From: Leptasterias polaris | Taxonomy: Eukaryota; Echinodermata; Asteroidea; Forcipulatida; Asteriidae | Length of the DNA: 64,000 nucleotides | NCBI GenBank assembly: GCA_037783415.1 | Contig: JAZGTN010000150.1 | Location: 4,712,001 to 4,776,000 of the forward strand | Direction of reading: 5' to 3' | Shown here: positions 1-11,694 of the stretch, piece by piece | Layout: each line of letters begins with the position of its first letter | Position numbering within the stretch: the stretch's first letter is position 1 | The notes under the pieces: generated by a model | What the model saw: the letters and a program-made list of their open reading frames with translations, nothing else | Databases searched by the model: none | What the model was told of the DNA's origin: nothing | Position numbers and translations under genes: made by a program

Positions 1-453
1 AGTGAAGGAGAACTTTTATATTCCTTGTTTTTACAGGTTTCCGCTTTGAGCAAAAGAGGAACTCTTTCAAGTCAATCAGTGCTACAATTATGCACCGAAG
101 AGTTTTACCTCTATGCAACGAATACATGAAAACGAGGAACGAAGGAGACTGTTGAAGAAGATGAGCCTCAAATTGAAGAAGATCTTGTTGCTGAAATTCA
201 AACTGGCCCATTCATCTTAGATCTTGATATTTGAAGAAGAATCCATGAACCCAATGGTATGTTGAAGTTTTAAGTTCTGGAGACAAGCAAACCGGTGCGG
301 TTCATTTATTATAAAATGGAAAAGCTCTTTCTGAGTTTTTAAAACTAGATGACACAAATTAATTTCTTGCTAGTTGAAAGTTGATGGCTTTTTTGATGAT
401 ATTGTTCTGTGGTGGAACAAAATCTTGATGGTACAGAATGAAGTCGATTTTCC

Positions 454-557
454 GTAAGTGGGAACTCTTGATACACATCTATTTTATAAGGCCCTAACCA
501 GGCTCTGGCAGATGTTGAGCCAGCTTAGCTTGGGGTGCAGTTTATTGTCATACTCCA
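454..557 (+). repeat. internal subrepeat A of the monomer (first copy)
   Basis: Begins GTAAGTGGGAACTCTTGAT, continues through GGCCCTAACCAGGC and ends near ATACTCCA. It aligns with 646-743 of the same monomer, offset by 192 bp. Downstream of both copies the similarity fades but can still be followed, so the last 370 bp of each monomer is an old duplication. Confidence 0.75.
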
Positions 558-645
558 GGACAACATTGAGCTCAGTCGAGGATGAGGAGTCTTTATTTGT
601 AGCTGTACAGTTACAGAATGCGTGTATGACTCTTTGTATTTACCA

Positions 646-743
646 GTAGGTGGAAACTCTTGATTCACAGCTATGAGGCCCTAACCAGGCACTGATAGAT
701 GTTGAACCAGCTTAGCCTGGGTGATGTTTATTCTCTTTCTCCA
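646..743 (+). repeat. internal subrepeat A of the monomer (second copy)
   Basis: Begins GTAGGTGGAAACTCTTGAT, shares GAGGCCCTAACCAGGC and GTTGA.CCAGCTTAGC.TGGG with the first copy and ends near TTCTCCA. By eye it is about 75-80% alike to 454-557 with small indels, and so much older than the near-identical monomers. Confidence 0.75.
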
Positions 744-1932
744 ATACGACAAAGACTATCATCCAAGTAGGGGTTGTCTGTAGCTTGAAATGAATACCTT
801 GAGATTTGAAGCAGATTACGGCCCCTAGTGAAGGAGAACTTTTATATTCCTTGTTTTTACAGGTTTCCGCTTTGAGCAAAAGAGGAACTCTTTCAAGTCA
901 ATCAGTGCTACAATTATGCACCGAAGAGTTTTACCTCTATGCAACGAATACATGAAAACGAGGAACGAAGGAGACTGTTGAAGAAGATGAGCCTCAAATT
1001 GAAGAAGATCTTGTTGCTGAAATTCAAACTGGCCCATTCATCTTAGATCTTGATATTTGAAGAAGAATCCATGAACCCAATGGTATGTTGAAGTTTTAAG
1101 TTCTGGAGACAAGCAAACCGGTGCGGTTCATTTATTATAAAATGGAAAAGCTCTTTCTGAGTTTTTAAAACTAGATGACACAAATTAATTTCTTGCTAGT
1201 TGAAAGTTGATGGCTTTTTTGATGATATTGTTCTGTGGTGGAACAAAATCTTGATGGTACAGAATGAAGTCGATTTTCCGTAAGTGGGAACTCTTGATAC
1301 ACATCTATTTTATAAGGCCCTAACCAGGCTCTGGCAGATGTTGAGCCAGCTTAGCTTGGGGTGCAGTTTATTGTCATACTCCAGGACAACATTGAGCTCA
1401 GTCGAGGATGAGGAGTCTTTATTTGTAGCTGTACAGTTACAGAATGCGTGTATGACTCTTTGTATTTACCAGTAGGTGGAAACTCTTGATTCACAGCTAT
1501 GAGGCCCTAACCAGGCACTGATAGATGTTGAACCAGCTTAGCCTGGGTGATGTTTATTCTCTTTCTCCAATACGACAAAGACTATCATCCAAGTAGGGGT
1601 TGTCTGTAGCTTGAAATGAATACCTTGAGATTTGAAGCAGATTACGGCCCCTAGTGAAGGAGAACTTTTATATTCCTTGTTTTTACAGGTTTCCGCTTTG
1701 AGCAAAAGAGGAACTCTTTCAAGTCAATCAGTGCTACAATTATGCACCGAAGAGTTTTACCTCTATGCAACGAATACATGAAAACGAGGAACGAAGGAGA
1801 CTGTTGAAGAAGATGAGCCTCAAATTGAAGAAGATCTTGTTGCTGAAATTCAAACTGGCCCATTCATCTTAGATCTTGATATTTGAAGAAGAATCCATGA
1901 ACCCAATGGTATGTTGAAGTTTTAAGTTCTGG

Positions 1933-2955
1933 GCCCCATTTCACTAAAGTCCCCATTTGCGATCATCGCTATCGCACTTGCGATGAGATCGCAAACCGCA
2001 AATCCATCGCACTTGCGACGCCGATGATTTTGCGTTTCACTAAAGTCATCGCAGTTGCGATGATATTAAAAGGAAAATAAATGTTTTGTACGAGGCTAAA
2101 TGTAGTAACCTTTGACATAGCCCGCCAAAAAATCGTCGGTCCTCGCATGGTGGACGTCTTAATGTCAAAATGTTGTTGCCGCGGTTCGATTAAAAACGAA
2201 ATGCATAAATTGCAGTTTAAATGTAAATAATTTTCATGCTGGTGCATCAAAAATAACAACAGGTGGACTATATTAATGTTTAAGCATTCATTTAAAAAGG
2301 TTCACATGAAATCATATTCAACTTGTTTCATTTGTAGGCCTATTAATATAATTAATTTTATAACATTTTGTAAATAATAATAATGTAACGTAGAGATTTA
2401 TGAACATTTGACAAAACTGGTTAAATCATGTATAGATAACGTCAAAAGTGTTGTCACCGAAAATTGGTACATGATATTAAATTGGAAAGGCTGAATTCTT
2501 GATGCAATATCAATAGGCCTACATTAATTTTAGGCCAAAATGCTGGCTAAAATAATTGAACCCAATAGATGGAGATCTCCTTTTTACCGATTTTAAGCTC
2601 TCTCGTTAAGAGATTAAGGGTTTCCCGAGTCTCCCAGTAAAAGACTGGGAATTAAAATAACGTAATTTTACTCCTTAATTCACGGACAAACTACCGTCAA
2701 GACGTACACCAATAATAACATCTAGGCACAAAACGGCGCAATTTATCATAAATTTGCGATGAACTTATACTTTGCGGACACTAACGAGTCATCGCAAGTT
2801 GCTCATCGCTAATAATTGTTTTGCGATGAGTAAGTTCGTCGCAAAGATTTAGTGAAATCGTTATTCAAAATCCATCGCTAAGTTGCGATGGTTTTTGGAT
2901 TTAGCGATCGGTTTCGGCGTTTGCGATGATCAAAACGCGTTAGTGAAATCGGCCC
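1933..2955. mobile_element. 1023-bp non-autonomous DNA transposon (MITE-like) inside one monomer
   Basis: This interrupts one satellite monomer, so the empty site is known exactly: monomers read GTTCTGGAGACAAG, whereas here CTGG occurs on both sides (1929-1932 and 2956-2959), consistent with a 4-bp target duplication (2-4 bp cannot be separated). The ends are inverted: GGGCCCCATTTCACTAA at the left and, reading inward, GGGGCCGATTTCACTAA at the right. Subterminal zones are packed with CATCGCAA/TTGCGATG words in both orientations, such as transposases often bind. The middle is AT-rich and has no credible transposase frame. The superfamily is not assigned; the short target duplication argues against hAT (8 bp) and Mutator (9 bp). 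Confidence 0.85.
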
Positions 2956-3505
2956 CTGGAGACAAGCAAACCGGTGCGGTTCATTTATTATAAAATGGAA
3001 AAGCTCTTTCTGAGTTTTTAAAACTAGATGACACAAATTAATTTCTTGCTAGTTGAAAGTTGATGGCTTTTTTGATGATATTGTTCTGTGGTGGAACAAA
3101 ATCTTGATGGTACAGAATGAAGTCGATTTTCCGTAAGTGGGAACTCTTGATACACATCTATTTTATAAGGCCCTAACCAGGCTCTGGCAGATGTTGAGCC
3201 AGCTTAGCTTGGGGTGCAGTTTATTGTCATACTCCAGGACAACATTGAGCTCAGTCGAGGATGAGGAGTCTTTATTTGTAGCTGTACAGTTACAGAATGC
3301 GTGTATGACTCTTTGTATTTACCAGTAGGTGGAAACTCTTGATTCACAGCTATGAGGCCCTAACCAGGCACTGATAGATGTTGAACCAGCTTAGCCTGGG
3401 TGATGTTTATTCTCTTTCTCCAATACGACAAAGACTATCATCCAAGTAGGGGTTGTCTGTAGCTTGAAATGAATACCTTGAGATTTGAAGCAGATTACGG
3501 CCCCT

Positions 3506-4331
3506 AGTGAAGGAGAACTTTTATATTCCTTGTTTTTACAGGTTTCCGCTTTGAGCAAAAGAGGAACTCTTTCAAGTCAATCAGTGCTACAATTATGCAC
3601 CGAAGAGTTTTACCTCTATGCAACGAATACATGAAAACGAGGAACGAAGGAGACTGTTGAAGAAGATGAGCCTCAAATTGAAGAAGATCTTGTTGCTGAA
3701 ATTCAAACTGGCCCATTCATCTTAGATCTTGATATTTGAAGAAGAATCCATGAACCCAATGGTATGTTGAAGTTTTAAGTTCTGGAGACAAGCAAACCGG
3801 TGCGGTTCATTTATTATAAAATGGAAAAGCTCTTTCTGAGTTTTTAAAACTAGATGACACAAATTAATTTCTTGCTAGTTGAAAGTTGATGGCTTTTTTG
3901 ATGATATTGTTCTGTGGTGGAACAAAATCTTGATGGTACAGAATGAAGTCGATTTTCCGTAAGTGGGAACTCTTGATACACATCTATTTTATAAGGCCCT
4001 AACCAGGCTCTGGCAGATGTTGAGCCAGCTTAGCTTGGGGTGCAGTTTATTGTCATACTCCAGGACAACATTGAGCTCAGTCGAGGATGAGGAGTCTTTA
4101 TTTGTAGCTGTACAGTTACAGAATGCGTGTATGACTCTTTGTATTTACCAGTAGGTGGAAACTCTTGATTCACAGCTATGAGGCCCTAACCAGGCACTGA
4201 TAGATGTTGAACCAGCTTAGCCTGGGTGATGTTTATTCTCTTTCTCCAATACGACAAAGACTATCATCCAAGTAGGGGTTGTCTGTAGCTTGAAATGAAT
4301 ACCTTGAGATTTGAAGCAGATTACGGCCCCT
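3506..4331 (+). repeat. representative 826-bp monomer
   Basis: A standard monomer, given as a reference for the array. In order it contains a pyrimidine-rich stretch ending TTTTTACAG (like a 3' splice site), an acidic coding-like stretch with one internal TGA, an AT-rich middle, TTTTCC|GTAAGT (like a 5' splice site), and a pair of diverged direct repeats of about 190 bp that make up the last 370 bp. Nothing resembling a Pol III promoter, long ORF or transposon end was seen in it. Confidence 0.9.
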
Positions 4332-7300
4332 AGTGAAGGAGAACTTTTATATTCCTTGTTTTTACAGGTTTCCGCTTTGAGCAAAAGAGGAACTCTTTCA
4401 AGTCAATCAGTGCTACAATTATGCACCGAAGAGTTTTACCTCTATGCAACGAATACATGAAAACGAGGAACGAAGGAGACTGTTGAAGAAGATGAGCCTC
4501 AAATTGAAGAAGATCTTGTTGCTGAAATTCAAACTGGCCCATTCATCTTAGATCTTGATATTTGAAGAAGAATCCATGAACCCAATGGTATGTTGAAGTT
4601 TTAAGTTCTGGAGACAAGCAAACCGGTGCGGTTCATTTATTATAAAATGGAAAAGCTCTTTCTGAGTTTTTAAAACTAGATGACACAAATTAATTTCTTG
4701 CTAGTTGAAAGTTGATGGCTTTTTTGATGATATTGTTCTGTGGTGGAACAAAATCTTGATGGTACAGAATGAAGTCGATTTTCCGTAAGTGGGAACTCTT
4801 GATACACATCTATTTTATAAGGCCCTAACCAGGCTCTGGCAGATGTTGAGCCAGCTTAGCTTGGGGTGCAGTTTATTGTCATACTCCAGGACAACATTGA
4901 GCTCAGTCGAGGATGAGGAGTCTTTATTTGTAGCTGTACAGTTACAGAATGCGTGTATGACTCTTTGTATTTACCAGTAGGTGGAAACTCTTGATTCACA
5001 GCTATGAGGCCCTAACCAGGCACTGATAGATGTTGAACCAGCTTAGCCTGGGTGATGTTTATTCTCTTTCTCCAATACGACAAAGACTATCATCCAAGTA
5101 GGGGTTGTCTGTAGCTTGAAATGAATACCTTGAGATTTGAAGCAGATTACGGCCCCTAGTGAAGGAGAACTTTTATATTCCTTGTTTTTACAGGTTTCCG
5201 CTTTGAGCAAAAGAGGAACTCTTTCAAGTCAATCAGTGCTACAATTATGCACCGAAGAGTTTTACCTCTATGCAACGAATACATGAAAACGAGGAACGAA
5301 GGAGACTGTTGAAGAAGATGAGCCTCAAATTGAAGAAGATCTTGTTGCTGAAATTCAAACTGGCCCATTCATCTTAGATCTTGATATTTGAAGAAGAATC
5401 CATGAACCCAATGGTATGTTGAAGTTTTAAGTTCTGGAGACAAGCAAACCGGTGCGGTTCATTTATTATAAAATGGAAAAGCTCTTTCTGAGTTTTTAAA
5501 ACTAGATGACACAAATTAATTTCTTGCTAGTTGAAAGTTGATGGCTTTTTTGATGATATTGTTCTGTGGTGGAACAAAATCTTGATGGTACAGAATGAAG
5601 TCGATTTTCCGTAAGTGGGAACTCTTGATACACATCTATTTTATAAGGCCCTAACCAGGCTCTGGCAGATGTTGAGCCAGCTTAGCTTGGGGTGCAGTTT
5701 ATTGTCATACTCCAGGACAACATTGAGCTCAGTCGAGGATGAGGAGTCTTTATTTGTAGCTGTACAGTTACAGAATGCGTGTATGACTCTTTGTATTTAC
5801 CAGTAGGTGGAAACTCTTGATTCACAGCTATGAGGCCCTAACCAGGCACTGATAGATGTTGAACCAGCTTAGCCTGGGTGATGTTTATTCTCTTTCTCCA
5901 ATACGACAAAGACTATCATCCAAGTAGGGGTTGTCTGTAGCTTGAAATGAATACCTTGAGATTTGAAGCAGATTACGGCCCCTAGTGAAGGAGAACTTTT
6001 ATATTCCTTGTTTTTACAGGTTTCCGCTTTGAGCAAAAGAGGAACTCTTTCAAGTCAATCAGTGCTACAATTATGCACCGAAGAGTTTTACCTCTATGCA
6101 ACGAATACATGAAAACGAGGAACGAAGGAGACTGTTGAAGAAGATGAGCCTCAAATTGAAGAAGATCTTGTTGCTGAAATTCAAACTGGCCCATTCATCT
6201 TAGATCTTGATATTTGAAGAAGAATCCATGAACCCAATGGTATGTTGAAGTTTTAAGTTCTGGAGACAAGCAAACCGGTGCGGTTCATTTATTATAAAAT
6301 GGAAAAGCTCTTTCTGAGTTTTTAAAACTAGATGACACAAATTAATTTCTTGCTAGTTGAAAGTTGATGGCTTTTTTGATGATATTGTTCTGTGGTGGAA
6401 CAAAATCTTGATGGTACAGAATGAAGTCGATTTTCCGTAAGTGGGAACTCTTGATACACATCTATTTTATAAGGCCCTAACCAGGCTCTGGCAGATGTTG
6501 AGCCAGCTTAGCTTGGGGTGCAGTTTATTGTCATACTCCAGGACAACATTGAGCTCAGTCGAGGATGAGGAGTCTTTATTTGTAGCTGTACAGTTACAGA
6601 ATGCGTGTATGACTCTTTGTATTTACCAGTAGGTGGAAACTCTTGATTCACAGCTATGAGGCCCTAACCAGGCACTGATAGATGTTGAACCAGCTTAGCC
6701 TGGGTGATGTTTATTCTCTTTCTCCAATACGACAAAGACTATCATCCAAGTAGGGGTTGTCTGTAGCTTGAAATGAATACCTTGAGATTTGAAGCAGATT
6801 ACGGCCCCTAGTGAAGGAGAACTTTTATATTCCTTGTTTTTACAGGTTTCCGCTTTGAGCAAAAGAGGAACTCTTTCAAGTCAATCAGTGCTACAATTAT
6901 GCACCGAAGAGTTTTACCTCTATGCAACGAATACATGAAAACGAGGAACGAAGGAGACTGTTGAAGAAGATGAGCCTCAAATTGAAGAAGATCTTGTTGC
7001 TGAAATTCAAACTGGCCCATTCATCTTAGATCTTGATATTTGAAGAAGAATCCATGAACCCAATGGTATGTTGAAGTTTTAAGTTCTGGAGACAAGCAAA
7101 CCGGTGCGGTTCATTTATTATAAAATGGAAAAGCTCTTTCTGAGTTTTTAAAACTAGATGACACAAATTAATTTCTTGCTAGTTGAAAGTTGATGGCTTT
7201 TTTGATGATATTGTTCTGTGGTGGAACAAAATCTTGATGGTACAGAATGAAGTCGATTTTCCGTAAGTGGGAACTCTTGATACACATCTATTTTATAAGG

Positions 7301-10300
7301 CCCTAACCAGGCTCTGGCAGATGTTGAGCCAGCTTAGCTTGGGGTGCAGTTTATTGTCATACTCCAGGACAACATTGAGCTCAGTCGAGGATGAGGAGTC
7401 TTTATTTGTAGCTGTACAGTTACAGAATGCGTGTATGACTCTTTGTATTTACCAGTAGGTGGAAACTCTTGATTCACAGCTATGAGGCCCTAACCAGGCA
7501 CTGATAGATGTTGAACCAGCTTAGCCTGGGTGATGTTTATTCTCTTTCTCCAATACGACAAAGACTATCATCCAAGTAGGGGTTGTCTGTAGCTTGAAAT
7601 GAATACCTTGAGATTTGAAGCAGATTACGGCCCCTAGTGAAGGAGAACTTTTATATTCCTTGTTTTTACAGGTTTCCGCTTTGAGCAAAAGAGGAACTCT
7701 TTCAAGTCAATCAGTGCTACAATTATGCACCGAAGAGTTTTACCTCTATGCAACGAATACATGAAAACGAGGAACGAAGGAGACTGTTGAAGAAGATGAG
7801 CCTCAAATTGAAGAAGATCTTGTTGCTGAAATTCAAACTGGCCCATTCATCTTAGATCTTGATATTTGAAGAAGAATCCATGAACCCAATGGTATGTTGA
7901 AGTTTTAAGTTCTGGAGACAAGCAAACCGGTGCGGTTCATTTATTATAAAATGGAAAAGCTCTTTCTGAGTTTTTAAAACTAGATGACACAAATTAATTT
8001 CTTGCTAGTTGAAAGTTGATGGCTTTTTTGATGATATTGTTCTGTGGTGGAACAAAATCTTGATGGTACAGAATGAAGTCGATTTTCCGTAAGTGGGAAC
8101 TCTTGATACACATCTATTTTATAAGGCCCTAACCAGGCTCTGGCAGATGTTGAGCCAGCTTAGCTTGGGGTGCAGTTTATTGTCATACTCCAGGACAACA
8201 TTGAGCTCAGTCGAGGATGAGGAGTCTTTATTTGTAGCTGTACAGTTACAGAATGCGTGTATGACTCTTTGTATTTACCAGTAGGTGGAAACTCTTGATT
8301 CACAGCTATGAGGCCCTAACCAGGCACTGATAGATGTTGAACCAGCTTAGCCTGGGTGATGTTTATTCTCTTTCTCCAATACGACAAAGACTATCATCCA
8401 AGTAGGGGTTGTCTGTAGCTTGAAATGAATACCTTGAGATTTGAAGCAGATTACGGCCCCTAGTGAAGGAGAACTTTTATATTCCTTGTTTTTACAGGTT
8501 TCCGCTTTGAGCAAAAGAGGAACTCTTTCAAGTCAATCAGTGCTACAATTATGCACCGAAGAGTTTTACCTCTATGCAACGAATACATGAAAACGAGGAA
8601 CGAAGGAGACTGTTGAAGAAGATGAGCCTCAAATTGAAGAAGATCTTGTTGCTGAAATTCAAACTGGCCCATTCATCTTAGATCTTGATATTTGAAGAAG
8701 AATCCATGAACCCAATGGTATGTTGAAGTTTTAAGTTCTGGAGACAAGCAAACCGGTGCGGTTCATTTATTATAAAATGGAAAAGCTCTTTCTGAGTTTT
8801 TAAAACTAGATGACACAAATTAATTTCTTGCTAGTTGAAAGTTGATGGCTTTTTTGATGATATTGTTCTGTGGTGGAACAAAATCTTGATGGTACAGAAT
8901 GAAGTCGATTTTCCGTAAGTGGGAACTCTTGATACACATCTATTTTATAAGGCCCTAACCAGGCTCTGGCAGATGTTGAGCCAGCTTAGCTTGGGGTGCA
9001 GTTTATTGTCATACTCCAGGACAACATTGAGCTCAGTCGAGGATGAGGAGTCTTTATTTGTAGCTGTACAGTTACAGAATGCGTGTATGACTCTTTGTAT
9101 TTACCAGTAGGTGGAAACTCTTGATTCACAGCTATGAGGCCCTAACCAGGCACTGATAGATGTTGAACCAGCTTAGCCTGGGTGATGTTTATTCTCTTTC
9201 TCCAATACGACAAAGACTATCATCCAAGTAGGGGTTGTCTGTAGCTTGAAATGAATACCTTGAGATTTGAAGCAGATTACGGCCCCTAGTGAAGGAGAAC
9301 TTTTATATTCCTTGTTTTTACAGGTTTCCGCTTTGAGCAAAAGAGGAACTCTTTCAAGTCAATCAGTGCTACAATTATGCACCGAAGAGTTTTACCTCTA
9401 TGCAACGAATACATGAAAACGAGGAACGAAGGAGACTGTTGAAGAAGATGAGCCTCAAATTGAAGAAGATCTTGTTGCTGAAATTCAAACTGGCCCATTC
9501 ATCTTAGATCTTGATATTTGAAGAAGAATCCATGAACCCAATGGTATGTTGAAGTTTTAAGTTCTGGAGACAAGCAAACCGGTGCGGTTCATTTATTATA
9601 AAATGGAAAAGCTCTTTCTGAGTTTTTAAAACTAGATGACACAAATTAATTTCTTGCTAGTTGAAAGTTGATGGCTTTTTTGATGATATTGTTCTGTGGT
9701 GGAACAAAATCTTGATGGTACAGAATGAAGTCGATTTTCCGTAAGTGGGAACTCTTGATACACATCTATTTTATAAGGCCCTAACCAGGCTCTGGCAGAT
9801 GTTGAGCCAGCTTAGCTTGGGGTGCAGTTTATTGTCATACTCCAGGACAACATTGAGCTCAGTCGAGGATGAGGAGTCTTTATTTGTAGCTGTACAGTTA
9901 CAGAATGCGTGTATGACTCTTTGTATTTACCAGTAGGTGGAAACTCTTGATTCACAGCTATGAGGCCCTAACCAGGCACTGATAGATGTTGAACCAGCTT
10001 AGCCTGGGTGATGTTTATTCTCTTTCTCCAATACGACAAAGACTATCATCCAAGTAGGGGTTGTCTGTAGCTTGAAATGAATACCTTGAGATTTGAAGCA
10101 GATTACGGCCCCTAGTGAAGGAGAACTTTTATATTCCTTGTTTTTACAGGTTTCCGCTTTGAGCAAAAGAGGAACTCTTTCAAGTCAATCAGTGCTACAA
10201 TTATGCACCGAAGAGTTTTACCTCTATGCAACGAATACATGAAAACGAGGAACGAAGGAGACTGTTGAAGAAGATGAGCCTCAAATTGAAGAAGATCTTG

Positions 10301-10939
10301 TTGCTGAAATTCAAACTGGCCCATTCATCTTAGATCTTGATATTTGAAGAAGAATCCATGAACCCAATGGTATGTTGAAGTTTTAAGTTCTGGAGACAAG
10401 CAAACCGGTGCGGTTCATTTATTATAAAATGGAAAAGCTCTTTCTGAGTTTTTAAAACTAGATGACACAAATTAATTTCTTGCTAGTTGAAAGTTGATGG
10501 CTTTTTTGATGATATTGTTCTGTGGTGGAACAAAATCTTGATGGTACAGAATGAAGTCGATTTTCCGTAAGTGGGAACTCTTGATACACATCTATTTTAT
10601 AAGGCCCTAACCAGGCTCTGGCAGATGTTGAGCCAGCTTAGCTTGGGGTGCAGTTTATTGTCATACTCCAGGACAACATTGAGCTCAGTCGAGGATGAGG
10701 AGTCTTTATTTGTAGCTGTACAGTTACAGAATGCGTGTATGACTCTTTGTATTTACCAGTAGGTGGAAACTCTTGATTCACAGCTATGAGGCCCTAACCA
10801 GGCACTGATAGATGTTGAACCAGCTTAGCCTGGGTGATGTTTATTCTCTTTCTCCAATACGACAAAGACTATCATCCAAGTAGGGGTTGTCTGTAGCTTG
10901 AAATGAATACCTTGAGATTTGAAGCAGATTACGGCCCCT

Positions 10940-11694
10940 AGTGAAGGAGAACTTTTATATTCCTTGTTTTTACAGGTTTCCGCTTTGAGCAAAAGAGGAA
11001 CTCTTTCAAGTCAATCAGTGCTACAATTATGCACCGAAGAGTTTTACCTCTATGCAACGAATACATGAAAACGAGGAACGAAGGAGACTGTTGAAGAAGA
11101 TGAGCCTCAAATTGAAGAAGATCTTGTTGCTGAAATTCAAACTGGCCCATTCATCTTAGATCTTGATATTTGAAGAAGAATCCATGAACCCAATGGTATG
11201 TTGAAGTTTTAAGTTCTGGAGACAAGCAAACCGGTGCGGTTCATTTATTATAAAATGGAAAAGCTCTTTCTGAGTTTTTAAAACTAGATGACACAAATTA
11301 AGTTCTTAATTCAGATTTTCCTTAATTGCGAACTCTTGATACACAGCTAAGACATTAGGCCCTAACCAGGCTCTGGCAAATGTTGAGCCAGCTTAGCTTG
11401 GGGTGCAGTTTATTGTCATACTCCAGGACAACATTGAGCTCAGTCGAGGATGAGGAGTCTTTATTTGTAGCTGTACAGTTACAGAATGCGTGTATGACTC
11501 TTTGTATTTACCAGTAGGTGGAAACTCTTGATTCACAGCTATGAGGCCCTAACCAGGCACTGATAGATGTTGAACCAGCTTAGCCTGGGTGCTGTTTATT
11601 CTCTTTCTCCAATACGACAAAGACTATCATCCAAGTAGGGGTTGTCTGTAGCTTGAAATGAATACCTTGAGATTTGAAGCAGATTACGGCCCCT
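10940..11694 (+). repeat. shortened 755-bp variant monomer (block 1)
   Basis: It lacks about 71 bp relative to the standard monomer. At 11300 the sequence changes to AAGTTCTTAATTCAGATTTTCC, followed by TAATTGCGAACTCTTGATACACAGC, which is homologous to but clearly diverged from the standard segment. It carries the marker GGGTGCTGTTT and is followed by GATGTGCCTC (near 11855) and GATTTCCCGT (near 12141), which standard monomers lack. It therefore represents an older monomer lineage mixed into the array. Confidence 0.9.

Noticed and set aside
458..1037. Recurring 63-codon plus-strand and 70-codon minus-strand frames in nearly every satellite monomer
   Set aside because: They persist only because the monomers are near-identical. 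They overlap the internal duplication and splice-like signals, show no domain, and the plus frame is lost in the short variants. Not genes.
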